A DNA stretch of 40,202 bases from NCBI GenBank assembly GCA_018823705.1, contig JAHJHP010000039.1:1-40202 (forward strand), in the 5' to 3' direction. This DNA comes from Candidatus Omnitrophota bacterium. GTDB lineage: Bacteria; Omnitrophota; Gorgyraeia; 2-01-FULL-45-10. Below, in pieces: positions 1 through 8,506 of this stretch. The notes under the pieces are model-generated. The model worked only from the letters and a program-made list of their open reading frames with translations. It made no database searches and was not told the DNA's origin. Positions within the stretch are counted from its first letter, which is position 1, and every line of letters begins with the position of its first letter. The position numbers and the translations under genes are program-made.

Positions 1-44
1 ATTATTACAGATACGTCGAAACGCATAGAATAGTTATCCACATT

Positions 45-72
45 AGTAGCGCACCCTTAAGGGTGCGCTACT
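45..72. repeat. Family B palindrome, copy 1
   Basis: A perfect 28-nt palindrome with 14-bp arms (left arm AGTAGCGCACCCTT) centred between 58 and 59, ending 22 nt before the accD start codon. It resembles the palindromes at 956-981 and 10933-10956, which share the GTAGSGCA start. No T-run follows, so a Rho-independent terminator is not supported. The rest of 1-94 shows no gene end, promoter or other feature that I can support. Confidence 0.85.
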
Positions 73-94
73 GGAGAAACTGAGATGATATAAG

Positions 95-940
95 ATGCAT
101 CTATTCCCGAGAAAGCCCAAATATACCATAGTAAAAGTCGCGAAGAAGAGGGGCGACATCCCCGAAAACCTATGGGCAAAATGCGAAGAATGCGGCGAGC
201 TGATATATAAGAAGAAGCTTGATGGAAATATGAAGGTTTGCCATAAGTGCAACTATCACTTTACGCTCGGCGCCCATGAAAGAGTGAAGCTTCTTATAGA
301 TGAAGGCACGTTCAAAGAGATGGATGCCGATATGGAGGCGCTTGATCCGCTCTCGTTCGAAGGGCCCAAGACTTATAAGGAAAAATTAAAGGCGGACCAG
401 GGGCTTACAGGGTTAAAGGACGCGGTGATAACCGGTGAAGGTAAGCTTGGCGGCAGGGCCATTGTGCTGGGCGTTACCGACTCGAGATTTATAATGGGTT
501 CGATGGGTTCTGTCGTGGGTGAGAAGCTTACCAGGGCGATCGAGAAAGCCACTGAGGATAAATGTCCTCTCGTCATAGTTTCAGGTTCCGGCGGCGGCGC
601 CAGGATGTATGAGGGGATGTTTTCGCTGATGCAGATGGCGAAGACATCGGCAGCTCTAAGCCGTCTCGACCGCGCAGGCGGCCTCTTTATATCGATATTG
701 ACCAATCCTACGATGGCAGGGATAATGGCGAGCTTTGCTTCACTGGGCGATTTTATCATAGCTGAGCCTAAAGCATTGATAGGGTTTACGGGTCCGCGAG
801 TCATAGAACAGACTATAAGGCAGAAACTTCCGGCGGGTTTCCAGAAGTCGGAGTTCCTGTTGAGGCACGGCCTGATAGATATGATAATCCATAGGAAGAA
901 CATGAAAGAGACCCTGGCCAGGATGTTGAGCTACTTCTGA
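95..940 (+). CDS. accD: Acetyl-CoA carboxylase carboxyltransferase subunit beta
   Basis: AccD forms the carboxyltransferase with AccA and moves CO2 from carboxybiotin to acetyl-CoA, giving malonyl-CoA for fatty acid synthesis in the cytosol. The 281-residue product has the N-terminal zinc ribbon (C30, C33, C49, C52 in the family spacing C-x2-C-x15-C-x2-C) and the crotonase-like core with SLMQMAKTSAA, NPTMAGIMASFASLGD, AEPKALIGFTGPRVIEQT and a closing HGLIDMI. Length is normal. The oxyanion-loop stretch reads SGSGGGARMYEG, about one glycine longer than the usual SASGGARMQEG. No accA is in the window. The Shine-Dalgarno is weak; a family B palindrome lies just upstream and another just downstream. 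Identity is secure. Confidence 0.97.
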   Translation: MHLFPRKPKYTIVKVAKKRGDIPENLWAKCEECGELIYKKKLDGNMKVCHKCNYHFTLGAHERVKLLIDEGTFKEMDADMEALDPLSFEGPKTYKEKLKADQGLTGLKDAVITGEGKLGGRAIVLGVTDSRFIMGSMGSVVGEKLTRAIEKATEDKCPLVIVSGSGGGARMYEGMFSLMQMAKTSAALSRLDRAGGLFISILTNPTMAGIMASFASLGDFIIAEPKALIGFTGPRVIEQTIRQKLPAGFQKSEFLLRHGLIDMIIHRKNMKETLARMLSYF

Positions 941-997
941 TTTTGATTACTCTATGTAGGGCACCTTTAAAGGTGCCCTACGGTCGATTTTGATTAC
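939..997. repeat. Family B palindrome, copy 2, flanked by 12-bp direct repeats
   Basis: Positions 956-981 are a perfect palindrome with 13-bp arms (left arm GTAGGGCACCTTT). It sits in a 35-nt segment (951-985) bracketed by two identical copies of GATTTTGATTAC at 939-950 and 986-997. The left copy includes the last two bases of the accD stop codon. This looks like an inserted element with target-site duplication, although a local duplication event is possible. The palindrome could form an RNA hairpin between accD and the ABC gene; the T-run after it is poor, so terminator activity is uncertain. Confidence 0.8.
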
Positions 998-1030
998 GGA
1001 TTATAGAGAGACATGATAAGATAGGATGCT

Positions 1031-2134
1031 ATGGCACAAGTAAGCTTGAATAATGTATCGAAGTGTTACCCCGGGAACATATGGGCAATCAGAGATATAA
1101 ACCTGGGTATCGAGAATAAAGAGTTCGTAGTGCTTGTCGGTCCGTCCGGATGCGGTAAATCCACCACCCTGAGGATAATCGCGGGCCTCGAGGAGGCCAC
1201 CGGCGGGAAAGTATATATCGGCAACCAGCTCGTCAACGACACCCCTCCCAAAGACAGAAACATCGCGATGGTATTCCAGAATTATGCTCTGTATCCGCAC
1301 ATGAGCGTTCATGACAACATGGCTTTCGGATTGAAGCTCAGAAAGTATCCCCATCTTGAAATCGAGGCGCGGGTCAAGGAAGCGGCCACGATGCTCGGCA
1401 TAGAGCAGCTCCTGCACAGGAAACCCAGGGAACTTTCCGGCGGACAGCGCCAGCGTGTAGCTGTCGGGCGCGCGATAGTGAGGAAGCCCCTGGTCTTTCT
1501 ATTCGATGAACCTCTCTCCAACCTTGATGCCAAGCTGAGAGTCCAGATGAGGACCGAGATAAAGAAACTGCACATCAGGCTGCAGACTACGATGATATAC
1601 GTGACGCACGACCAGACTGAGGCGATGACGATGGGCGACAGGATCGTCGTCATGAAAGACGGTGATATTCAGCAGATAGCGGATCCGATATCCCTTTACG
1701 ATAAGCCGGTGAATAAGTTTGTGGCGGGTTTTATAGGCACACCTCCGATGAACTTCGTAAAAGGAACGATAATAATGAAGGAAGGCAGGCTCTATTTTAA
1801 CGAAGGTAAATTCGTAGTCAGAGTGGTGGACGCGATGTTCAAAGGCCTTGAGGGTTATGTCGGAAAGGAACTGACCTTCGGGATAAGGCCCGAAGATATA
1901 TACGATAAATTGTTTGTCTCGGAAGCCCCTTCGGAAAATACGATAAAAGCAGCATGCGAGATCATTGAACCGATGGGCTCGGAAGCCTATCTCTATCTTA
2001 ATACCGGCAAGAACCAGCTGATCGCCAAGGTCGGCGGCCATGACAAGCCGGCCATAAACTCTGACATGGACCTGGTATTTGATATGTCGAAAGTCCACTT
2101 TTTCGATAAAGAGACAGAAAAGACCATAGTCTAA
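1031..2134 (+). CDS. ugpC: Sugar-type ABC transporter ATP-binding protein (MalK/UgpC family)
   Basis: This is the ATPase subunit of a CUT1-type ABC importer for sugars or glycerol-3-phosphate. The 367-residue protein has Walker A GPSGCGKST (37-45), a Q-loop VFQNYALYP (81-89), signature LSGGQ (135-139), Walker B ending LFDEP (about 157-161) and switch His193 in THDQ. A C-terminal TOBE/MOP region (about 240-367) is typical of MalK/UgpC/MsmK proteins. No permease or binding protein is nearby, so it is an orphan ATPase that could serve transporters encoded elsewhere, as MsmK-type ATPases do. The exact substrate and symbol are family-level guesses. It starts with ATG 91 nt after accD, behind the family B element. 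Confidence 0.9.
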   Translation: MAQVSLNNVSKCYPGNIWAIRDINLGIENKEFVVLVGPSGCGKSTTLRIIAGLEEATGGKVYIGNQLVNDTPPKDRNIAMVFQNYALYPHMSVHDNMAFGLKLRKYPHLEIEARVKEAATMLGIEQLLHRKPRELSGGQRQRVAVGRAIVRKPLVFLFDEPLSNLDAKLRVQMRTEIKKLHIRLQTTMIYVTHDQTEAMTMGDRIVVMKDGDIQQIADPISLYDKPVNKFVAGFIGTPPMNFVKGTIIMKEGRLYFNEGKFVVRVVDAMFKGLEGYVGKELTFGIRPEDIYDKLFVSEAPSENTIKAACEIIEPMGSEAYLYLNTGKNQLIAKVGGHDKPAINSDMDLVFDMSKVHFFDKETEKTIV

Positions 2135-2163
2135 CGAAGTATCCATATACTAACCCGAACGGC

Positions 2164-3600
2164 ATGATGAAATCTTCCCGCGCCAGATCCATATTCTCAG
2201 TAATAGCTATAATCTCTTTTCTCATATCAGTTTATATCTGCTGGACACTGACCGCCAAAACTACAGAACATTCATCGCTTCATACTACGCTCGTTATTAC
2301 CGCCGTCTCCAGTTTTAATATCGCTATCCTGTCAGGATGGATCGGGTTCGGGATGATGGGGGGAAGCCTCATCACCGCATGCGCTTCTTTATTTGTGCTT
2401 TTGCTGGGCTTCCGGATGGGATGTTATGGCCACAATGTGCTCATATTGACGTACTTTGTGACCGCTTGGATAGGGTACCTTTTCACCAATTCCAAAAACA
2501 GGCTGGATCAGCTATATGTCTTGCGATCGGAAAGGGTCGAGGAGGAGATAAATATACTCGCCAACGAGGTAAAAGAGAAGAATAAAGGAATAAAAGTTTT
2601 CGAAGAGAAACTGATGAGGTATTCCACCCTTAAAAATGTAGCCGAAAGCCTGAGCGCGGCGTTATCTCTGGATGGCATATCGGATCTGATAGTGGATAAG
2701 ACGCGGAAGATCCTGGGGAAGAGCGGCAGGATACTCCTGTTTCTGGTCAACCCGGATGCTCAGGAGCTTATGCTGTCGTCCTCAAGCGCCAGGAACTACC
2801 CGGTTATAAAGACGAAGAAGGGGGACGTATTCGACAACTGGGCTTTAAGGAACAGGAAGCCGCTGATGATAGAAGATGTGGCCAAGGACTTTCGATTTCC
2901 CGCCAACAGTATTGATAAGGCCGCGGATGTTTTCCGTTCACTGATAGAGGTGCCGCTTGTGAGTGAAAATAAGGTCATAGGCGTCCTGAGGATGGACAGT
3001 CAGCAGGAATTCGCATATACGCAGGATGATCTCAGGCTTCTGGACATAATCGCAAATCTAGGGGCGGTAGCTATACAGAATTCCGTCTTATATTCGAGGA
3101 CTCAGGAGCTTGCCATCAGGGACGGCCTTACAGGCCTGAAGGTGCGCCGCTTCTTCATGGAGAGCTTTCACAGGGAAGTGAAGAGGGCATCCAGAAAAAG
3201 AGAACAACTATCCTTTTTAATACTGGATATAGACCACTTTAAGGACTATAACGACAAGTACGGGCACGCGTCGGGCGACCTGATCCTGAAATTTATAGCT
3301 AAGACCATAAGTGATCAGTTGGAGGGGCCGGATGTCGCGAGCCGTTATGGCGGTGAAGAACTGGCGCTGCTTTTATGGAAAAAGAGCAAGAAAGAAGCGC
3401 GCCTTAAGGCCGATAAGATCCGGCAGCTGGTGAAAAAGCGGCCGCTGACACTGAGGAAGCATGAGGCCAATGTCACGGTATCTATAGGAGTGTCGACATT
3501 TCCTGAAGATGGCGCTACCGAGGAGGAATTGATCAGGGCCGCCGATCTCAGGCTTTATAGGGCGAAAGCTGCAGGGAGGGACAGAGTTTGCTCCGACTGA
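2164..3600 (+). CDS. Membrane GAF-GGDEF diguanylate cyclase
   Basis: Predicted inner-membrane diguanylate cyclase making c-di-GMP from two GTP. The 478-residue product has about three to four membrane segments (residues 9-105), a charged coiled-coil-like linker (about 120-155), a GAF domain (about 155-305) and a GGDEF domain (about 318-478) with LILDIDHFKDYND and the active-site motif GGEEL at 396-400, compatible with activity. Five residues before the motif the inhibitory I-site RxxD is replaced by EGPD (387-390), so product feedback may be lost. Its 3' end overlaps the next GGDEF gene by 13 nt. What the GAF domain senses cannot be read from the sequence. Confidence 0.92.
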   Translation: MMKSSRARSIFSVIAIISFLISVYICWTLTAKTTEHSSLHTTLVITAVSSFNIAILSGWIGFGMMGGSLITACASLFVLLLGFRMGCYGHNVLILTYFVTAWIGYLFTNSKNRLDQLYVLRSERVEEEINILANEVKEKNKGIKVFEEKLMRYSTLKNVAESLSAALSLDGISDLIVDKTRKILGKSGRILLFLVNPDAQELMLSSSSARNYPVIKTKKGDVFDNWALRNRKPLMIEDVAKDFRFPANSIDKAADVFRSLIEVPLVSENKVIGVLRMDSQQEFAYTQDDLRLLDIIANLGAVAIQNSVLYSRTQELAIRDGLTGLKVRRFFMESFHREVKRASRKREQLSFLILDIDHFKDYNDKYGHASGDLILKFIAKTISDQLEGPDVASRYGGEELALLLWKKSKKEARLKADKIRQLVKKRPLTLRKHEANVTVSIGVSTFPEDGATEEELIRAADLRLYRAKAAGRDRVCSD

Positions 3601-4925
3601 AAACCATATATGCGCTGTTCATCCTGATAACGCTGGCCGCCCCGGCGGGCTATCTGTATTCCGAATTAGTTACATACATTTTAGTATCGGCTTCCTGGCT
3701 GATAGCGTATCCCGCGCTGATATTTATATTCAGAGCGGATCCGGTCAACGCGCTCGCCCCGATATTATTCTTCAATCTGCTCATATCCGCCTACTTCTGG
3801 TACAGAAATATTACTAAAAATGAAAGGACCCTGAGGCATCACGCTCTCAACGATAATGATGCCGATAAACTTAAGTTAGCCGAGGAGCGTGATCGCGCCG
3901 CCAGGTTCGAAGCCGGCATAAAAGGCAAAGAGACCGAGATAGTAAACCTATACGAGATAACCAGGAAGATGTCCGAGCATCTGAAATTTGAAGAGATGTT
4001 CCGCGTCTTCAGCCTCTTTCTGAAAGAATACTTCACCTTCAGAAGGTGCGATCTCCTGATCCTGGACCGAGTAGACGATATTCCGCGCGTTGACAGGGTT
4101 TATAGCGTACGGTATGAAGACCCTGCTGATGGCGCGGCGCCGGCGCCTGATCCGGTAAATGGTGAAAAACTGATGGGGCTATTTGCCGATGGATTCAGGG
4201 ATATATTGCTGACAAAAGAGGAAGACGCCCCCGCGATCAAATCGCTCGGCATAGACGATCGCGGCATAGAGACTTTTGTAGCCCTGCCGCTCCTGAGCGA
4301 GCGCAAGATGGTCGGTATCCTGGCGGTGGAGAACCTCATGAAGGATGACCTTGAGAGGTTCGTTATAGTCGCCATGCAGTTCGCGCTTGAGATAAAGAAG
4401 GTGCTGTTATACGAGATGGTCGAGAAACTGTCCGTTACCGATTCCCTGACCGGCCTTTACGTCAGGCGTTATCTTTACGAAAGGCTGGACGAGGAACTGC
4501 AGCGCTCCAGGAGGTACAACTTTGAATTCGCGTTCATCATGGTGGACATAGATGACTTCAAGAATTGCAACGATACCTACGGGCATATGGTCGGCGATGT
4601 GGTGATAAAAGATATTGCCCGGATAATAAAGGAGAGCGTCAGGGAAATAGATATCGTCGGACGCTACGGAGGAGAGGAGTTTGCCATAGGCCTGCCGGAA
4701 ACCGGGATAGAGAGCGCTCTCCATGTAGCCGAGAGGCTGCGCAAGAAGACTGAGGATAACGTCTTTAAGGCATTCGATGAGAAGCTGAAGCTCACGATAA
4801 GCGTGGGAGTAGCGATGTTCCCCAGGGACGCGGCCGAATTGAACGACGTAATGGACAATGCAGACCAGGCGCTATATGATGCAAAAAGATCAGGTAAAAA
4901 TGTTGTGCGCGAATATAAAAGATAG
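3588..4925 (+). CDS. Membrane GAF-like GGDEF diguanylate cyclase
   Basis: A second predicted diguanylate cyclase (445 residues), translationally coupled to the first. It starts at a TTG inside the end of the previous gene; a strong ribosome binding site GGGAGGG (3574-3580) seven bases upstream supports that start. Residues 5-72 hold two to three membrane segments, 90-120 a charged helix, about 122-275 a diverged GAF-like sensor region, and about 280-445 the GGDEF domain with MVDIDDFKNCNDTYGH and GGEEF at 361-365. Unlike its neighbour it keeps an I-site, REID (352-355), with correct spacing, so it should be feedback-inhibited by c-di-GMP. Being next to lptD and sugar genes fits control of envelope or exopolysaccharide synthesis, but that is inference. 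Confidence 0.92.
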   Translation: MLRLKTIYALFILITLAAPAGYLYSELVTYILVSASWLIAYPALIFIFRADPVNALAPILFFNLLISAYFWYRNITKNERTLRHHALNDNDADKLKLAEERDRAARFEAGIKGKETEIVNLYEITRKMSEHLKFEEMFRVFSLFLKEYFTFRRCDLLILDRVDDIPRVDRVYSVRYEDPADGAAPAPDPVNGEKLMGLFADGFRDILLTKEEDAPAIKSLGIDDRGIETFVALPLLSERKMVGILAVENLMKDDLERFVIVAMQFALEIKKVLLYEMVEKLSVTDSLTGLYVRRYLYERLDEELQRSRRYNFEFAFIMVDIDDFKNCNDTYGHMVGDVVIKDIARIIKESVREIDIVGRYGGEEFAIGLPETGIESALHVAERLRKKTEDNVFKAFDEKLKLTISVGVAMFPRDAAELNDVMDNADQALYDAKRSGKNVVREYKR

Positions 4926-4931
4926 TATAAT
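4903..4931 (+). promoter_or_regulatory. Possible sigma70-type promoter for lptD
   Basis: TTGTGC (4903-4908), a 17-nt spacer and TATAAT (4926-4931) lie inside the end of the second GGDEF gene. A transcript starting about 7 nt after the -10 box would begin almost at the lptD ATG (4940), giving a leaderless or near-leaderless mRNA. The -10 is perfect, the -35 matches only 3 of 6. No clear Shine-Dalgarno precedes lptD, which is consistent. Confidence 0.35.
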
Positions 4932-4939
4932 GATACACT

Positions 4940-7111
4940 ATGAAATTATCGTATAAATATATCCTCTGTGCGGCGGCGGCCTGGCTTAGCGCTTTTCCGT
5001 TCTTCGTGGAAAACTCATATGCCGAAACGCTTTCTTCCAAAGAGCCGGTAGTAGTTAATGGCGACCATGTCGAGTACCTGCAGAACGAAAAGCAGGTGAT
5101 CGGCACCGGCAATGTCTCGATAACCTACAAAGATATCGTCCTCACCTGCGACAGGATAGAGGTAAACCTGGCTACGCATGACACCAGGGCGGAAGGGAAT
5201 GTCAACATAACGCAGAAGGGCGCGTACTTTATCGGTGATAAGATAGACTATAATTTTGAGACGCGCGCGGCGGTCATCGACTACGGCTATATTAACGCCA
5301 GGCCGTTTTACTTTAGAGCGGAGAGCCTGAGCAAGATCGCCGGTAAAGACGAATTCGGATTGACCAACGGAAATCTGACCACTTGCGACCTGGATAGGCC
5401 GCATTACCGCATTCAGGCCGAGAGGGTCAAGATATACCTCGACGATAAGGTAGTGGCAAATAATGTGGTATTCTACGTAGGGGACCTGCCGATATTCATG
5501 CTTCCTTACTATGTCCAGCCTCTCGGCGATGATAAGAAGAGCCATATCACCGTGATCCCCGGCGAGAGCAAGGACTGGGGGTATTACGCTTTAACGGCCT
5601 ACAGGTACTATTTCGATGATAAATTCCGCGGCGATGTCCTGATGGACTACAGGTCCAAGCTCGGCCTTGGCGTCGGCGTCAACCATTACATGGATACTAA
5701 AGTCGGCGATGGCGCGTTCAAAGTCTACTACACTCAGGAGAATAATAACCTGGCTTTCGAGAAGACAGGCGCGGTCGAGACGCGGTACCGTTATCAGTAC
5801 AGGCACAAGTGGGACATTAAGGATACGGACACCACCGCTATAGTGGAGTTTAACTACCTGAGTGATCCCGATATCATCAGGGAGTATTTCTATCGTGAGT
5901 ATGAAGAGCTTGGAGCCAATCCCGATTCGTACGTATCGCTCATCACGGCGAAGCCCGACTACACCACCGAATTTTTAATAAGGAAGCGTTTCAATAATTT
6001 CTACACCGTGGTCGAGCGCCTGCCGGAATACAAGATAGATATACTCAACTACAGGATAGGCGATACGCAGTTTTATTATTCAGGGAACGCGAGCGCCGTC
6101 TATCTGAACCAGACCTACGCGACGTCACCCACGCCGCAGAAAGACGTAAACACCGCGAGGTTCGACATATATAACCAGATCTCGTATGCGGCGAGATTCT
6201 TCAAGTCTTTGAGCGTCATGCCTTACGCCGGAATACGGGAGACGTACTATTCCAGGAATAAGTGGGGCAATACAAACCAGATCAGAACGATATTCAATCA
6301 AGGTGTTGATCTCTCCACGAAGTTTTATAAGGTATATGAGTTCAATACCGACTATCTCGGCCTCGATATAAATAAGCTGAGGCATATCATAACGCCGACG
6401 GCAGGTTACCGTCACGTGCACCAGCCGACCATATCGCCCGATAACCTTACTCAATACGATGGCATAGACTCACTCGATACGGAGAATGGCGTCACTTTGT
6501 CGCTGGAGAATAAACTGCAGACCAAGAGGAAGAGCGGCGAGCAGATGACGTCCGTGGATCTCCTGAGGTTCATAGTCAGCACCGATTACTTGTTCAGGCT
6601 CGAAAAGAGGTCGATCGATTTGAAGAGCAACAAATTTAATGGCATCGATTTTAAATTGGAGCTCATCCCTTACTCCTGGCTTTATATCAGTTCCGATATG
6701 CATGTCAATACCAAGACATCTTTGGTCGAGACGATGAACGTTGACTTTGTAGCCGGCGACAGCGATAAATGGTCGCTATCCGCGGGGCAGAGGTATTACA
6801 GCCTACCTGACAGCAAGAGTTATCTGGTAACGATGGAAGGAAAATATAAGATAAACGATAAGTGGAAGATCAGGTTTTATGAGAGGTTTGACCTCGAGTC
6901 AAAGAAGTTTGAGCAGCAAGAGTATACTATATCCAGGGATCTGCACTGCTGGATCCTGGACTTCACTTATAGTATCAATACGCTTGATGATAACAATACC
7001 TTCTGGATTATATTAACCCTGAAGGCTTTCCCGACCTATCCTATAGGGTTAAAGCAGACATATTCGACGCCGCGCTTTGGCTCTACAGGTTCCACGGCGG
7101 GACCCAACTAG
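4940..7111 (+). CDS. lptD: LPS-assembly protein LptD / OstA-like outer membrane protein
   Basis: LptD is the outer-membrane barrel that, with LptE, inserts LPS into the outer leaflet. The 723-residue product begins with a signal peptide (MKLSYKYILC..., probable cleavage after about residue 28 at SYA-E). It continues with an OstA/LptA-like periplasmic beta-taco region (about 37-130: repeats such as VIGTGNVSITYKDI, DTRAEGNVNIT) and a long C-terminal part rich in alternating aromatic beta strands, including LPIFMLPYYVQPLG and RGDVLMDYRSKLGLGVG. Length is near the family norm of 750-800. It shows the organism has an LPS-like outer membrane. It is followed by ugd after 14 nt. The conserved LptD cysteines are not obvious here, so disulfide-controlled maturation as in E. 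coli is doubtful. Confidence 0.88.
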   Translation: MKLSYKYILCAAAAWLSAFPFFVENSYAETLSSKEPVVVNGDHVEYLQNEKQVIGTGNVSITYKDIVLTCDRIEVNLATHDTRAEGNVNITQKGAYFIGDKIDYNFETRAAVIDYGYINARPFYFRAESLSKIAGKDEFGLTNGNLTTCDLDRPHYRIQAERVKIYLDDKVVANNVVFYVGDLPIFMLPYYVQPLGDDKKSHITVIPGESKDWGYYALTAYRYYFDDKFRGDVLMDYRSKLGLGVGVNHYMDTKVGDGAFKVYYTQENNNLAFEKTGAVETRYRYQYRHKWDIKDTDTTAIVEFNYLSDPDIIREYFYREYEELGANPDSYVSLITAKPDYTTEFLIRKRFNNFYTVVERLPEYKIDILNYRIGDTQFYYSGNASAVYLNQTYATSPTPQKDVNTARFDIYNQISYAARFFKSLSVMPYAGIRETYYSRNKWGNTNQIRTIFNQGVDLSTKFYKVYEFNTDYLGLDINKLRHIITPTAGYRHVHQPTISPDNLTQYDGIDSLDTENGVTLSLENKLQTKRKSGEQMTSVDLLRFIVSTDYLFRLEKRSIDLKSNKFNGIDFKLELIPYSWLYISSDMHVNTKTSLVETMNVDFVAGDSDKWSLSAGQRYYSLPDSKSYLVTMEGKYKINDKWKIRFYERFDLESKKFEQQEYTISRDLHCWILDFTYSINTLDDNNTFWIILTLKAFPTYPIGLKQTYSTPRFGSTGSTAGPN

Positions 7112-7125
7112 AGGTAAAACATAGC

Positions 7126-8421
7126 GTGAATATATCCGTGGTAGGTTCAGGGTATGTAGGGCTTGTGACGGGTGCCTGCTTTGCCGAGCTCGGTAATAAT
7201 GTCATATGTGTGGATAATGACCGGGCCAAGATCAAGAAGCTGAGGGCCGGCATCATGCCCATATACGAGCCGGGCCTGGCTGAGCTCGTGAAGCGCAACG
7301 TCAAACAGCTCAGGCTATCTTTCACTACGGACATTAAGGCCGCCATAAAAGCCTCCGAGACAATATTCATAGCGGTCGGCACTCCTCCTAAAGATAACGG
7401 TGAGGCGGATCTTACGGCCGTAGAGCATGTGGCTAAAGAGATAGCTCTCTCCATGAGAAGCTATAAGCTTATAGTGGAGAAGTCCACAGTCCCGGTGAAT
7501 ACAGGAGAATGGGTCGAACATACGGTCAGGACGTTTTCGAAGCGTGGCGTAAAGTTCGATGTGGCGTCGAACCCTGAATTCCTGAGGGAAGGCACCGCGA
7601 TAGAAGATTTTATGAACCCCGACCGCATTGTGCTGGGAGTTAAGTCCAAAAAAGCCGCGGAATGCTTAAGCGCGCTATATAGGCCTCTGAATGCTCCGAT
7701 AGTCGTTACGGATATAAAATCGGCCGAGATAATAAAACACGCTGCCAATTCGTTCCTCGCGATGAAGATATCATTCATAAATGCCATTTCTAACGTGTGT
7801 GACGCTCTTAATGCAGATGTCGTCGAGGTGGCAAGAGGTATCGGCCTGGATAAGAGGATAGGCGATAAGTTTCTGAATGCCGGCCTCGGGTTCGGGGGTT
7901 TCTGTTTTCCAAAAGATTTATCCGCTTTTATCAGGATCTCTGAAAAAGCCGGTTATGATTTCGGCCTCTTAAGAGAGGTCGAGAAGATAAATGACGGCCA
8001 GAAGATGGCGCTGATGAAGAAGATAGAGAGCATCATCTGGAACCTGCGCGGTAAGACGGTCAGTGTGCTCGGGCTATCGTTTAAACCCGATACCGACGAC
8101 CTGCGTTATGCGCCGGCGCTCGATATCGTTGAGATGCTTATCAGACACGGCGTAAAGGTGAAGGTCTATGACCCGATATCGATGGTTAAAGCCAGGCTTA
8201 TATTGAAGAAGAGTGTCCAGTTCTGTAAGGACGCGTACGATGCCGTAAAGAAGAGCGATTGCCTGGTCATAGCGACCGAGTGGAGCGAATTCAAGGAGCT
8301 TGACCTTAAGAAGGTGAAGAAGCTCATGTATCAGGCAGTTATCGTCGATGGCAGGAATATTTACGACCCTGCCGCAGTCCGCAAACTCGGCTTCACGTAC
8401 GTTGGCATGGGAAGGAAATAA
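7126..8421 (+). CDS. ugd: UDP-glucose 6-dehydrogenase
   Basis: Oxidises UDP-glucose to UDP-glucuronate with two NAD+ in the cytosol. The 431-residue product has an N-terminal Rossmann GSGYVGLVTG (7-16), the substrate loop around SNPEFLREGTAIEDF and the catalytic cysteine C260 in GFGGFCFPKD. The family usually has Ser before this Cys (GFGGSC), here Phe. The C-terminal UDP-binding domain begins near KTVSVLGLSFKPDTDDLR. It starts with GTG behind AGAGGTAAAA. The product would feed the UDP-xylose synthase at 15372-16316 and uronate-containing glycans. The closest alternative is a UDP-ManNAc/GlcNAc dehydrogenase, but the GGFCFPKD-type motif and MNISVVGSGYVGL start favour Ugd. Confidence 0.93.
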   Translation: MNISVVGSGYVGLVTGACFAELGNNVICVDNDRAKIKKLRAGIMPIYEPGLAELVKRNVKQLRLSFTTDIKAAIKASETIFIAVGTPPKDNGEADLTAVEHVAKEIALSMRSYKLIVEKSTVPVNTGEWVEHTVRTFSKRGVKFDVASNPEFLREGTAIEDFMNPDRIVLGVKSKKAAECLSALYRPLNAPIVVTDIKSAEIIKHAANSFLAMKISFINAISNVCDALNADVVEVARGIGLDKRIGDKFLNAGLGFGGFCFPKDLSAFIRISEKAGYDFGLLREVEKINDGQKMALMKKIESIIWNLRGKTVSVLGLSFKPDTDDLRYAPALDIVEMLIRHGVKVKVYDPISMVKARLILKKSVQFCKDAYDAVKKSDCLVIATEWSEFKELDLKKVKKLMYQAVIVDGRNIYDPAAVRKLGFTYVGMGRK

Positions 8422-8442
8422 TACAAGGAGAAGGGGTTACTC

Positions 8443-8493
8443 CGTCATTGCGAGGAAGCTGTAGCTGGCTTCTATGCTGACGAAGCAATCTCG
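8443..8493 (+). repeat. Family A palindromic repeat, copy 1 (long core)
   Basis: Begins CGTCATTGCGAG and ends GAAGCAATCTCG, with a 27-nt core that can fold on itself (GAAGC ... GCTTC). ATTGC near the left end pairs with GCAAT near the right end. It lies between ugd and the rmlC-like gene and ends 13 nt before the latter's ATG, just upstream of its AGGAG. A second AGGAG-like run precedes the element at about 8426-8436, possibly a displaced older ribosome binding site. Confidence 0.85.
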
Positions 8494-8506
8494 TTTCAGG
8501 AGTCAC

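Noticed and set aside
373-903. Long minus-strand open frame opposite accD
   Set aside because: Shadow of a well-conserved gene, with no recognisable domain of its own. The same applies to the other antisense open frames, for example 1499-2146 and 26659-27213.
956-981. Rho-independent terminator after accD
   Set aside because: The hairpin is perfect, but it is followed by GGTCGATTTTG and not by a real T-run, and the same palindrome occurs before a gene and inside rmlD.
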